Below are positions 54,905-63,523 of a stretch of DNA of 64,000 nucleotides, one piece after another. Position 1 is the stretch's first letter. Each line of letters begins with the position of its first letter. The stretch lies in assembly GCF_001812805.1 (NCBI RefSeq), contig NZ_KV810490.1, forward strand, positions 1 through 64,000, given 5' to 3'. Position numbers and translations under genes: made by a program. A model generated the notes under the pieces. It saw only the letters and a program-made list of their open reading frames with translations. It was not told the origin of the DNA and ran no database searches. The DNA comes from Corynebacterium sp. HMSC078H07 (lineage in GTDB: Bacteria > Actinomycetota > Actinomycetes > Mycobacteriales > Mycobacteriaceae).

Positions 54905-55567
54905 TTAGCGCGTACGCAGGAGGCTGCGGGTGTCTGCGTTGGTCTGCGCTTCCTTTTCCAGTGCAGCACGCAGCTGAGAACGGCCACGGTGGATACGGGA
55001 GCGCACAGTACCCATCTTGACTCCGAGGGTTTCGGCAATCTCGTCGTAGCTCATGCCCACGACATCACAGAGAACTACGGCGACACGGAAGTCCGGAGCC
55101 AGGTTATCCAAGGCCGACTGCAGCGCCGGGTCCAAGTTGGCCACCGAGTAGGCCTGCTCTGGGGTCATGTCGGTACCAGGCACTCGTTCGTAATCCTCCG
55201 GCAGGGCCTCCATGCGAATCTTGGAGCGGTGGCGCACCATATCGAGGAAGAGGTTGGTGGTGATGCGGTGCAACCAGCCATGGAACGTACCGGCCTGATA
55301 CTTGTCCAGAGAGCGGAAGACGCGCATGAAGGTTTCCTGCGTGAGGTCCTCGGCATCGTGCTGGTTACCGGAGAGGCGGTACGCCAAGCGGTAGACGCCA
55401 TCAGCATGCTCGGCCACCAGCTCGCCCCACGAGGGCATGTCAGCTTCACCGGCATCAAACGCGGCAGTACCCGTGAGCTCTTCAGTGTCAGCGGTGTGTT
55501 CTTCGAGGGTGCTGACCTGTTCGTCGGAGCTGAGAGAGGGTACGTTCTCGCGCTGCTTTTTTGTCAT
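54905..55567 (-). CDS. sigE: ECF RNA polymerase sigma factor SigE
   Basis: About 220 residues. Region 2 is visible as [20 protein letters not shown] with [12 protein letters not shown], and region 4 as [26 protein letters not shown]. There is no region 3, as in ECF factors. In corynebacteria SigE drives surface-stress genes and is held by CseE, encoded next. The start may be ATG 55567 or 9 bases upstream. A 12-base palindrome and a TATAGA box lie upstream. Divergent from the methyltransferase gene. Confidence 0.9.
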   Translation of the reverse strand: MTKKQRENVPSLSSDEQVSTLEEHTADTEELTGTAAFDAGEADMPSWGELVAEHADGVYRLAYRLSGNQHDAEDLTQETFMRVFRSLDKYQAGTFHGWLHRITTNLFLDMVRHRSKIRMEALPEDYERVPGTDMTPEQAYSVANLDPALQSALDNLAPDFRVAVVLCDVVGMSYDEIAETLGVKMGTVRSRIHRGRSQLRAALEKEAQTNADTRSLLRTR

Positions 55568-55605
55568 GACGATCATCTTTCTATAGACAGCACGGAAACT
55601 CCAGC

Positions 55606-55617
55606 CACAGTACTGTG
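55606..55617. promoter_or_regulatory. Perfect palindrome between sigE and the methyltransferase gene
   Basis: CACAGTACTGTG is a perfect 12-base palindrome about 40 bases upstream of sigE. CTGTGA recurs 11 bases further on (55613 and 55624). It could serve both divergent genes. Confidence 0.4.
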
Positions 55618-55718
55618 AGCACCCTGTGAATCCATACCACCGGTTTCATGCGCTACTCGCGTCACATAGGGCACTGCATCCTGCGCGATTCTTGTCCCAC
55701 AGCCACGGTCCTTTCACT

Positions 55719-56378
55719 ATGGTTTTCACTGTGACTACTACGGCTTATGACGCACTGCGATCTTTTATCGAATCCACCAGCGAGGTATCGGAAGCGCTCA
55801 CCAGCGCCCGCGCCCACGCAGAAGAGTACGGACTGCCGGTTCCGGATGAATCCACCGGACAGCTTCTGAGCACCCTGGCGGCGGTCTCTTCCGGCACGAC
55901 GTCGCGCCCCCAGGCGGTAGCGATTACCCCGGCGGCTTCGGTGGTGGGCCTCTACCTTCTCGCCGGAATGTCGGGCAACGGCATTCTCACCTGCATTGAT
56001 CCAGAGGCTGAGCACCAAGCCAGTGCAAAGCAGACCTTCCGCGATGCCGGCTATTCCTCCAGCCGCGGGCGCTTCCTGCCCTCACGTCCGCTCGACATCA
56101 TGGGGCGTTTGGCTAACGACACCTACCAGGTCATCTACGCCGAGGTCCCCGCCCTCGATATGCCCGCGCTGGTCAAGGCCGCCTGGCCGCTCCTACACCA
56201 GCACGGCACGTTGGTGCTCGCGAACTCGCTGCTGGATGGCACTGTGGCCGATACCTCGCGTACTGACCGCGACACCGCCGCTGCCCGTGAGGCCGACGAA
56301 TTCGCGCGTTCCCTCGAAGGCGCGGCCGTCACGCGCTTGCCCTATGGTGCGGGGCTCACCCTCGTGACCAAGCTCTAA
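55719..56378 (+). CDS. O-methyltransferase-like protein (Rv1220c-like)
   Basis: About 219 residues from ATG 55719. GTG 55731 is an alternative. The fold is Rossmann-like, with AITPAASVVGLYLLAGMSGN at the SAM-binding position, GILTCIDPE as the second strand end and YQVIYAEVPALDMPALVKA. Motif I lacks the usual E-x-G-x-G glycines. An O-methyltransferase-type gene opposite sigE is a conserved actinobacterial arrangement to my knowledge. Substrate unknown. Convergent with glgC over a terminator. Confidence 0.72.
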   Translation: MVFTVTTTAYDALRSFIESTSEVSEALTSARAHAEEYGLPVPDESTGQLLSTLAAVSSGTTSRPQAVAITPAASVVGLYLLAGMSGNGILTCIDPEAEHQASAKQTFRDAGYSSSRGRFLPSRPLDIMGRLANDTYQVIYAEVPALDMPALVKAAWPLLHQHGTLVLANSLLDGTVADTSRTDRDTAAAREADEFARSLEGAAVTRLPYGAGLTLVTKL

Positions 56379-56398
56379 TTCACCGAGGCGAATAAATA

Positions 56399-56443
56399 TC
56401 CCGGCTCTCCTCCCCCCTTGCATGGGGTGAAGAGGCCGGGATT
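56399..56443. terminator. Terminator between the methyltransferase gene and glgC
   Basis: ATCCCGGC (56399-56406) pairs with GCCGGGAT (56436-56443), with a C-rich/GGGG inner stem, followed by TGTTGT. It lies between two convergent genes. Confidence 0.65.
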
Positions 56444-56515
56444 GTTGTCCTTGTGCCCTCTCTTTGGTCTTGGTCGAGGGGCTGGTTCCGGTCTGGGGCC
56501 GCGGTGTGGGCTGAG

Positions 56516-57733
56516 TTAAACCTTCTCGTTCTTGCCCACGACGACCACGCCGCCATCGGAGACCTTGAAGCGCTGCTCATCGCGCTCACGGTCTACACCG
56601 ATAATGGCGCCGTCGCTCACAACGACGTTCTTGTCCAAGATGGCGCGGCGCACCACGGCACCGCGGCCGATGCGCACGCCGGGGAGAATGACGGAGCCTT
56701 CGACCGTTGCTCCGTCGGCCACGTGAACGTCGGAAGCCAGCACCGAGTTGCGCACAGTACCGCCGGAGACGATGCAGCCAGGTGCCACCATCGAGGACTG
56801 GGCAATACCGTTCTGCACAAACTTGGCCGGTGGGAAGTTGGAATCATCCGTGGAGTGAATAGGCCACGAGCGGTTGTACAGATTGAAAATGGGGTGCACG
56901 GAAATCATGTCCATGTGCGCCTCATAGAAGGAATCGATGGTACCGACATCGCGCCAATAACCGTGGTCACGGTCCGTGGAACCGGGGACCTCATTGGACA
57001 TGAAGTCATAGACGTGAGCCTGCTGGCGATCCACGAAGTACGGGATGATGTCACCACCCATATCGTGGGCAGATTCCTCATTCTTCTCATCCTGCAGGAG
57101 GGCCTCAATGAGGGCCCCAGTGGTGAAGACATAGTTGCCCATCGACGCGTAGGTCATGTTCGGATCATCCGGAGTAGCCGGCGGATCTGCTGGCTTTTCT
57201 ACGAAGGACGTGATGGTGCCCATGCCGTCTGCCTGGATGCAGCCGAAGGCGGTAGCTTCCGAACGTGGAACGCGAATACCTGCAACAGAGCAGTCCAGAC
57301 CCGTAGCGATGTGCTCCTCCACCATCTGAGCCGGGTCCATGCGGTAGACGTGGTCTGCGCCGAAGACGATGACATAATCGGGCTTCTCGTCATAGATGAG
57401 GTTCAACGACTGCACGATGGCATCGGCTGAACCGTTGTACCAACGCTTACCGCGGCGCTGCTGGGCCGGGACGGAGGCGATGAACTGCGGAGTCGGCCCC
57501 GACAGGTTCCACGCCTGGGAGATATGGCGGTCCAGGGAGTGGGACTTGTACTGAGTCAGCACGGCAATCTTCAAGAAACCGGCGTTGACGAGGTTAGACA
57601 ACACGAAGTCAATGAGGCGGTAGGAACCACCAAACGGAACGGCGGGCTTGGCGCGGTCTTCAGTTAGGGGGAAGAGGCGCTTTCCCTCGCCGCCGGCGAG
57701 GACAATGGCAAGGACGTTAGGAAGGCTTCTCAC
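56516..57733 (-). CDS. glgC: Glucose-1-phosphate adenylyltransferase GlgC
   Basis: 405 residues from GTG 57733. A longer frame to 57817 adds 28 residues with no family match. The N-terminus [20 protein letters not shown] is the nucleotide-binding signature, followed by [21 protein letters not shown] left-handed beta-helix ends the protein. It makes ADP-glucose for glycogen. The divergent glgA starts 142 bases away, so both share a control region. Normal length. Confidence 0.94.
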   Translation of the reverse strand: MRSLPNVLAIVLAGGEGKRLFPLTEDRAKPAVPFGGSYRLIDFVLSNLVNAGFLKIAVLTQYKSHSLDRHISQAWNLSGPTPQFIASVPAQQRRGKRWYNGSADAIVQSLNLIYDEKPDYVIVFGADHVYRMDPAQMVEEHIATGLDCSVAGIRVPRSEATAFGCIQADGMGTITSFVEKPADPPATPDDPNMTYASMGNYVFTTGALIEALLQDEKNEESAHDMGGDIIPYFVDRQQAHVYDFMSNEVPGSTDRDHGYWRDVGTIDSFYEAHMDMISVHPIFNLYNRSWPIHSTDDSNFPPAKFVQNGIAQSSMVAPGCIVSGGTVRNSVLASDVHVADGATVEGSVILPGVRIGRGAVVRRAILDKNVVVSDGAIIGVDRERDEQRFKVSDGGVVVVGKNEKV

Positions 57734-57875
57734 GACACCCAATCTAACGAGTTTTTCCACATTCTGCAGGGAAAAGATGCAGTTTTCACCCCCGCCATCG
57801 GGGTCGCACAGACTCACGTCTGCCCTACTACTGCCCTTCTGCGCGCGCGGGGGAAGATCCGTATTCTGGGCAGGT

Positions 57876-59036
57876 ATGAGAGCCGGAGTTTTTTCTAAGG
57901 AGTACCCGCCGGAAATCTACGGCGGAGCTGGTGTTCACGTTGCGGAGCTGACCCGATTTATGCGTGACATCATTGACGTTTCTGTTCACTGCATGGGGTC
58001 CCCGCGCGATGAAGAGGACGTCTTTGTGCATGGAGTCGACCCCGAGCTGAAGGACACTGAGGCAAACGCTGCGCTTCAGACCCTGTCCACGGGACTGCGC
58101 ATGGCTAACGCTGCTTCCGACATCGACGTCGCCCATTCCCACACGTGGTACACCGGCTTGGGTGGCCACCTCGCTGGCCGCCTGCATGGCATCCCGCACG
58201 TTGTCACCGCACACTCCTTGGAGCCGCACCGCCCGTGGAAGCGCGAGCAGCTCGGCGGAGGCTATGAAATATCCTCCTGGTCAGAGAAAAATGCCATGGA
58301 ATACGCCGATGCGGTCATCGCGGTCTCAGCCGGAATGAAAGATTCCATCCTGGAGGCCTACCCGCGTATTTCTGCCGACAAGGTCCACGTCGTCCTCAAC
58401 GGCATCGACACTGACATCTGGCAGCCGGGTGAGGCGCCGGTGCTGGACAAGTTGGGCGTCGATAAGCAGCGCCCCATCGCCGCCTTCGTGGGCCGTATTA
58501 CCCGGCAGAAGGGTGTCAAGCACCTTCTTAAGGCCGCGCAGAGTTTCGATGAGGATATCCAGCTCGTGCTGTGTGCAGGCGCCCCGGATACCCCGGAGAT
58601 TGCCGCAGAGACCGAGGCTCTCGTCGAAGAGCTCCGTGCGCAGCGCGATGGTGTGTTTTGGGTCAAGGAGATGCTCTCCCGCGAAGAGATTAAACAGGTG
58701 TACTCCGGTGCAGATGTGTTCGTATGTCCCTCCATTTATGAGCCGCTGGGCATTGTCAACCTCGAGGCTATGGCCTGCGGTACGGCCGTCGTGGCTTCCG
58801 ATGTTGGCGGCATCCCGGAGGTCGTCGTCGACGGCGAGACGGGTGTCCTCGTGCACTTTGACGCTGCCGATGAAGCCGCGTTCGAGGCCGATATTGCTGC
58901 TGCGGTCAACCGTGTAGCTGCGGACGCTGAGCTGGCACAACGCTTCGGCACCGCCGGGCGTGAGCGCGCTATTCGTGAGTTCTCTTGGGCCACCATCGCG
59001 CAGCAGACCGTGGACATTTACCGCTCGTTGATGTAG
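57876..59036 (+). CDS. glgA: Glycogen synthase / alpha-glucosyltransferase GlgA
   Basis: 386 residues from ATG 57876, with CAGG just upstream. The N-terminus [20 protein letters not shown] contains the sugar-nucleotide loop, and ICPS-like [20 protein letters not shown] holds the conserved donor-binding Glu. This is the GT4-type short glycogen synthase of corynebacteria and mycobacteria. It extends alpha-1,4-glucan from ADP- or GDP-glucose and may contribute to maltose-1-phosphate synthesis. The GH32-like gene begins 11 bases after its stop. Confidence 0.93.
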   Translation: MRAGVFSKEYPPEIYGGAGVHVAELTRFMRDIIDVSVHCMGSPRDEEDVFVHGVDPELKDTEANAALQTLSTGLRMANAASDIDVAHSHTWYTGLGGHLAGRLHGIPHVVTAHSLEPHRPWKREQLGGGYEISSWSEKNAMEYADAVIAVSAGMKDSILEAYPRISADKVHVVLNGIDTDIWQPGEAPVLDKLGVDKQRPIAAFVGRITRQKGVKHLLKAAQSFDEDIQLVLCAGAPDTPEIAAETEALVEELRAQRDGVFWVKEMLSREEIKQVYSGADVFVCPSIYEPLGIVNLEAMACGTAVVASDVGGIPEVVVDGETGVLVHFDAADEAAFEADIAAAVNRVAADAELAQRFGTAGRERAIREFSWATIAQQTVDIYRSLM

Positions 59037-59047
59037 GAAGGACTGCC

Positions 59048-60505
59048 GTGACGCAACCCCAACAACAACACCGACCAGAAATTCATTTCGTCCCCGATTC
59101 CGGTATCCTCGATGCCCCTGCGGGCATTGTCCGCGATGGCGATACGTGGCACTTGTTCCATCAATACCGCCCTGAGCCCGGCCAGCCGGCCCGCTGGGGC
59201 CACACCTTCTCCGAGGAAACGCCGTTTGCGTGGCTGGACTGCGATGATGTCCTAGCCCCCGTCGGCGGCGAGCTGTCCCTGCGCGCCGGCTCCGTAGCGG
59301 AAGGCCAGGATGCTCTCAACCTGTACTTCACGTCCGTGACGTCCGTGGGCACCAGCGTGCGTTTGGCGCGCTATACCGACTACGCCGACGAATGTGTCGT
59401 CTCTGATGACCCAACTGCCTTGGACCCAGACGTGGTTCGCTTCGGTGAGGCCGTAGGAGCACACACTGACTTCGACCGCTTCCGCTCGCCGTCTGTGGTG
59501 CCCGATTGGGCCAAGGAGGACCGCGAGGAGGGCCACGATGGCTGGCTCATGCTGGCCCTGACCGGTGATGCTGATGCCCCCGTTCCGGTTATCCTCGAAA
59601 GCCCTAATGGTGAGTCATGGTCGGTTCTGGGCAAGCTGAGTTTCAACGGTGACCCAGGGTTTAATGAGGGCGAGGTTCCGGCAACCTCCCCCATTCCGCC
59701 GGTGGTCTCACCGCGTCTGGTGCGCCTGCGCGATGAAGTAGACGGAGAAATCTACGACGTCCTCTTCGTCACTTTGGAGCGCGCCGGCCGTGACGTATCC
59801 GGCTACATCGTGGGCCGCCTCGATGGTACCGAGTTCACCGTGGCCAAGGGATTCCAGCGCGTGGACTTCGGCCACGATTTCTCCCGTCCGCGCAATACCA
59901 ACACCACCACGGGCACGATTGCCCAGGAGCGCCGTTATGACCGCGCGGTTATTCTGGGACTGCTTAACGGCAATGGCCGCGGTGATGATGCCTCGAAGCA
60001 CCCGACGTGGGAGGCCGAAGGCTGGGCAAACAGTCTCTCGCTGCCACGCGCGGTGACCCTGCAGGGCGGGGTGCTGTACCAGACCCCTGCGCAGGGCTTG
60101 CCGGATGCAGTGAAGCTGTCTGACTACGCGCAATCCTGGACCGGCGTGCTTGAGGTTCCGGAGAATTCCAGCGTTACTGTGACGCTGCGTGATGGCTCCG
60201 GTGACCCGGCCGCCGTAATTCGCCACACTGGTGATGAGATTAGCCTGGACCGTTCGATGTCCAAGGCCTTCGATCACTACTTCAAGGATTCTGCTCCGGC
60301 CGTGGCCCCACTGGCGGAAGGAGACTCCGACACGCTCACCATCATTCAGGATGGCGCGAGCGTGGAGGTCTTCGTCGATGGTGGCCTCGTTGCCATGAGC
60401 TCCCGCGTCTACTTCGAGGGCGGCTGCTCCGCCATCGAGGTCGACACAGACGGTGAGGCCGTTATTGAGCAGTCCTGGAACCGCAAGGGTTCCAAGCGCT
60501 CTTAA
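59048..60505 (+). CDS. GH32-fold protein with degenerate active site
   Basis: 485 residues from GTG 59048, with GGAAGGA upstream. The five-blade propeller signature of GH32 beta-fructosidases is recognisable: HFVPDSGILDAPAG, DGDTWHLFHQYRPEP and ARWGHTFSEE, followed by a C-terminal beta-sandwich (about 380-485). The three catalytic motifs are changed: WMNDPNG to GILDAPAG (nucleophile Asp to Ala), RDP to RSP, and the EC acid/base motif to VVSPRLV. It is probably not an active sucrose hydrolase and may bind glucan or fructan. Same operon as glgA. Confidence 0.75.
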   Translation: MTQPQQQHRPEIHFVPDSGILDAPAGIVRDGDTWHLFHQYRPEPGQPARWGHTFSEETPFAWLDCDDVLAPVGGELSLRAGSVAEGQDALNLYFTSVTSVGTSVRLARYTDYADECVVSDDPTALDPDVVRFGEAVGAHTDFDRFRSPSVVPDWAKEDREEGHDGWLMLALTGDADAPVPVILESPNGESWSVLGKLSFNGDPGFNEGEVPATSPIPPVVSPRLVRLRDEVDGEIYDVLFVTLERAGRDVSGYIVGRLDGTEFTVAKGFQRVDFGHDFSRPRNTNTTTGTIAQERRYDRAVILGLLNGNGRGDDASKHPTWEAEGWANSLSLPRAVTLQGGVLYQTPAQGLPDAVKLSDYAQSWTGVLEVPENSSVTVTLRDGSGDPAAVIRHTGDEISLDRSMSKAFDHYFKDSAPAVAPLAEGDSDTLTIIQDGASVEVFVDGGLVAMSSRVYFEGGCSAIEVDTDGEAVIEQSWNRKGSKRS

Positions 60506-60516
60506 TGTGATTCGCT

Positions 60517-60541
60517 CGTTCGGCGTCTAGGACGCCGAACG
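60517..60541. terminator. Perfect 11-base hairpin between convergent genes
   Basis: CGTTCGGCGTC (60517-60527), TAG, GACGCCGAACG (60531-60541). It includes the stop codon of the methyltransferase gene. No T tract follows, so it may only protect mRNA 3' ends. Confidence 0.5.
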
Positions 60542-61417
60542 CAGTCGGTCCAGGCGCGCATGCGCCGTCACAGTCAGGGACTGCGGCAGAGCGGCCATGC
60601 GCTCTGCCAGCTCCTCCGGGCTAATGTGGCGCGCCGACGGGCTCATGCCTACCTGGGCGGCAATAGACGCCTTGTCCAAGGTAATGGGGAAAGAAATATC
60701 TACCGGGTCAGCGGACTGCTCGAGGAAGCCCTCCGCTTGGGAGTAGAGGCGCTCCACCTTGCCTTCTTCCACCCCCAGGATGCCGAGCGGCTCACGCAGC
60801 TCATCCAGGTGGCCGGCCTGCGGAGTCAGAACGATGACCTCGCCGCCGGGAGCCAGGACTCGCTGGAATTCCGCCGGGTTACGCGGGGCAAAGACCACAG
60901 AGATGGCGTGAATCGAGTTATCGCGAATAGGCAGGCGCTCCCACACATCCGCCACCACGGCGCCGACGCGTTCGTGGGACTTGGCCAGGTGCTTGGCGGC
61001 ATGCGTGGAAATGTCGAGGCCGACTCCGCGCGCACCTTCAATAGAGTCCAGGGTGTGAGCTAGATAGTAACCAGTTCCGGCGCCCACCTCGAGCAGGGCG
61101 GGAGCGGTATGTTCGTCCAGACCTGCGGCATGGCTGGCCTCCTCCTGGGTTTCCAGGGCGTCCTGCACAGCGCCAGTAACTGCCTCCACAAAGGGTGCAA
61201 AGTGGCCCATGGCTAGGTAGGATTCACGGGCCGTCACCATGGCTGCATCATCGCCTTGGTGCTTCAGACCAGCACCGGCTGCCAACGTGACATAGCCCTG
61301 CTTGGCCACATCATAGGAATGGCCGGTCTCCGAGACGAGGCGAGCAAAGTCATCCGCGCCCGTGAGGGCGCTGCCATCGGCGGGATCGGCCAGAATATCG
61401 ATGATATGTGAAAGCAT
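60527..61417 (-). CDS. RlmA-like 23S rRNA guanine methyltransferase homologue without zinc cysteines
   Basis: 296 residues. The SAM-binding motif is PALLEVGAGTGYYLAH and the N-terminus ends in the family pattern TGHSYDVAKQGYVTLAAGAG. RlmA proteins methylate a guanine N1 in 23S rRNA helix 35. They normally have four zinc-binding cysteines in the first 30 residues. Here those positions read LADPADGSALTG, with none. Activity or binding site may be altered. It is the last gene of the operon running from the LOG-family gene. Confidence 0.82.
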   Translation of the reverse strand: MLSHIIDILADPADGSALTGADDFARLVSETGHSYDVAKQGYVTLAAGAGLKHQGDDAAMVTARESYLAMGHFAPFVEAVTGAVQDALETQEEASHAAGLDEHTAPALLEVGAGTGYYLAHTLDSIEGARGVGLDISTHAAKHLAKSHERVGAVVADVWERLPIRDNSIHAISVVFAPRNPAEFQRVLAPGGEVIVLTPQAGHLDELREPLGILGVEEGKVERLYSQAEGFLEQSADPVDISFPITLDKASIAAQVGMSPSARHISPEELAERMAALPQSLTVTAHARLDRLRSAS

Positions 61418-61426
61418 GTTCCTAGA

Positions 61427-61594
61427 CTAGCTAGAAACTGCGACGAGGAGTGAACCGAGCTGCGCTGCTTCCTCTTTGCTGAGCTCGATGACGATGCGGC
61501 CACCCCCGTCAGAAGGAATGCGCATGACGATCTTGCGGGACTCCTCTACTGCTTCCATCTCTCCACCAGTAGTACGTGGCTTCATCGCTGCCAT
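61427..61594 (-). CDS. DUF3117 small protein
   Basis: 55 residues from ATG 61594, with AAGGAG 7 bases upstream. The frame further up is out of context. The sequence MAAMKPRTTGGEMEAVEESR and IVMRIPSDGGGRIVIELS matches the conserved actinobacterial DUF3117 family of unknown function. It lies between the DivIVA-domain gene (40 bases) and the methyltransferase gene (9 bases) in one minus-strand operon. Confidence 0.88.
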   Translation of the reverse strand: MAAMKPRTTGGEMEAVEESRKIVMRIPSDGGGRIVIELSKEEAAQLGSLLVAVSS

Positions 61595-61634
61595 AGTGAG
61601 TCTCCTTCGACTATTGTTATAACGTCCTTCTAGT

Positions 61635-61949
61635 CTAGCCCTTTTCAGATTCACGCGGCGCGTTTACGCTCGCCGGCACAGCAGACGAGCCGTGCGGAGC
61701 AGAAAGACGGCGTTCCACGGCAGCAATGAGCGCGTCGACTTGATCTTGGCGGTAGCCACGCGGAACCACGTCAAAGCGCAGGTCATCGAAGCGGCTCTCC
61801 TCCAGGGCGCGGAGATTTTCGGCGTCAACATCGACGGCTTCGTCTGGGGTATCCATAACGGTGCCGCGGCCGACAATGCTGCCCCACGCCCACGAACCGA
61901 TGATGATGAGCGCAACGAGGACAACGATGAGCAAAATCCAGGACATCAT
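61635..61949 (-). CDS. Membrane-anchored DivIVA-domain protein
   Basis: 104 residues. One N-terminal transmembrane helix (SWILLIVVLVALIIIGSWAW) is followed by a short acidic linker and the DivIVA N-terminal motif RFDVVPRGYRQDQVDALIAA. Such proteins may localise near poles or septa. No coiled coil follows, so it is a minimal form. It ends 40 bases before the DUF3117 start and begins 3 bases after the gpgS stop. Confidence 0.82.
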   Translation of the reverse strand: MMSWILLIVVLVALIIIGSWAWGSIVGRGTVMDTPDEAVDVDAENLRALEESRFDDLRFDVVPRGYRQDQVDALIAAVERRLSAPHGSSAVPASVNAPRESEKG

Positions 61950-61952
61950 GCG

Positions 61953-62684
61953 CTAAATCCTACCCATCAGTGGTGGTCGCTGCGGCACCGCCCCAATGAC
62001 ACCGGCGCGTGAGAGGATTGTGCGCGCCACCACGTCCGCCATCGGCGCCAGCTCCTCCAGCGGACGGTTGCGGTGCGCGCGGGTACCCAGGTCCACCTCG
62101 GCGAGGGCATAGGGGCCATAGCGCTTGGCGACGTCCACCAGCAGCCCCGCTTCTACCCCGTACCCTTCCACGAACGGCAGTTCCATGGCGGCCGCGCGCC
62201 TTAAGGCGTATTCGCCGCCGAGTGGTTGGTCAATGTGTGCGAGCTCTGGGAAGAACTGGCGCAGCAGCGGCTTGGCGGTTAGCACGGTCACGCGGCCACC
62301 ACCGGTGGGCTTTCCCTCAAAGCTGCGCTGATAGCGCGCCTTGACCATCTGGATGTGCGGATCGATGAATGGCTCGGTAAGCGCGGAGACCATTCCGGGA
62401 GCGGCGGATTCGAGGTCGGCATCGATGAAGACGACGATGTCGCCCTCAGCTGCCGCCACACCGCGCCAGAGGGATTCGCCCTTGCCGGGTCGGGGCTCCG
62501 CAGGCAGGATCTCCCGCCAGTTGAGCACCTGCGCTCCTGCCGCCTGTGCCTCAGCGGCAGTGTCATCGCTCGAATCCGCATCGATGACGAGCACCTCGTG
62601 GGGTTCATCGGCCAAGCATGCATGCACGACGTGCGCCACGGTGCGCTCCTCGTTGAGCGCAGGGATAACTACAGAAACTTTCAT
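61953..62684 (-). CDS. gpgS: Glucosyl-3-phosphoglycerate synthase GpgS
   Basis: 243 residues, GT-A fold. The N-terminus VSVVIPALNEERTVAHVVHA, the DxD-like IVVFIDADLES and the product-loop HIDQPLGGEYALRR match retaining GpgS enzymes of methylglucose lipopolysaccharide synthesis. It transfers glucose from a nucleotide sugar to 3-phosphoglycerate. It overlaps the folP stop by 4 bases (ATGA), so coupling is expected. This synteny is conserved in mycobacteria and corynebacteria. Confidence 0.9.
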   Translation of the reverse strand: MKVSVVIPALNEERTVAHVVHACLADEPHEVLVIDADSSDDTAAEAQAAGAQVLNWREILPAEPRPGKGESLWRGVAAAEGDIVVFIDADLESAAPGMVSALTEPFIDPHIQMVKARYQRSFEGKPTGGGRVTVLTAKPLLRQFFPELAHIDQPLGGEYALRRAAAMELPFVEGYGVEAGLLVDVAKRYGPYALAEVDLGTRAHRNRPLEELAPMADVVARTILSRAGVIGAVPQRPPLMGRI

Positions 62685-63523
62685 GCCAACCCGCGGGTTG
62701 TCGCCAGGGGCTGCATCTCGCCCTGGATGGCAGCGGTCATGCGGATGACGTCGAGTGTCGGCCCCACTTCGTGGACACGGAATGCCGCAACACCACGCGC
62801 GGCCGACCAGGCCGTCGCCGCCAGCGTGCCCGCCACTCGTTGGTCCACGGCGCGGTTAAGGGTCTCGCCCACAAAATCCTTGTTGGACAAGGCCATGAGC
62901 ACTGGCCATCCGGTTGCTACGAGCTCGTCGATGCGGCGCAGCAGCTCCAGTCCGTGAAAGGTGTTTTTGCCAAAATCATGCGTAGGGTCGATGAAGGTCA
63001 GTTCCTCAGGGCACCCGAGGTCGGCGGCGCGCTCGGCCAGCCGCGTGGTTTCTGAGATAACGTCCGCTACGACATCATCGAAGTGCACGCGGTGCGGGCG
63101 GGTACGCGGTGTCACACCACCTGTATGCGAGCACACGTAGCCCACCTTCTTCTCCCCGGCTACCTCGATGAGTTCTGGGTCCCACCCAGCCCACGTGTCG
63201 TTGACCAGACCAGCTCCGGCCGCAATCGCGGCTTCGGCAACCTCTGCGCGCCACGTGTCTACTGAAATCAGCGCCTCCGGGTGGCGGCGATGCAACTCCG
63301 CGATGGTAGGCACGACGCGCTCGATTTCCTCGGTGGCGTCGACATGTTCACCCGGCCCGGCCTTGACGCCGCCGATGTCGATGATGGAGGCGCCGTCGGC
63401 AAGCGCCTGCTCCCCTCGCTCCACTGCGGGGTCCAGCTTGAAGGTAGCGCCCTTGTCATAGAAGGAATCCGGCGTGCGGTTCACAATCGCCATAACCTGG
63501 GCCAGACCATGGTGGGGGCTCAC
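62681..63523 (-). CDS. folP: Dihydropteroate synthase-family protein FolP (second copy type)
   Basis: 280 residues from a GTG that overlaps the upstream stop (GTGA). The pterin site motifs MAIVNRTPDSFYDKG, IIDIGGVKAGPGE, SVDTWRAEVAEAAI and VLMALSNKDFVGE are present. It condenses dihydropterin pyrophosphate with p-aminobenzoate in folate synthesis. Next to gpgS this matches FolP2, whose homologue in mycobacteria has doubtful activity. The VRVHEVGP end is normal. Two-gene overlap on both sides. Confidence 0.88.
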   Translation of the reverse strand: MSPHHGLAQVMAIVNRTPDSFYDKGATFKLDPAVERGEQALADGASIIDIGGVKAGPGEHVDATEEIERVVPTIAELHRRHPEALISVDTWRAEVAEAAIAAGAGLVNDTWAGWDPELIEVAGEKKVGYVCSHTGGVTPRTRPHRVHFDDVVADVISETTRLAERAADLGCPEELTFIDPTHDFGKNTFHGLELLRRIDELVATGWPVLMALSNKDFVGETLNRAVDQRVAGTLAATAWSAARGVAAFRVHEVGPTLDVIRMTAAIQGEMQPLATTRGLA

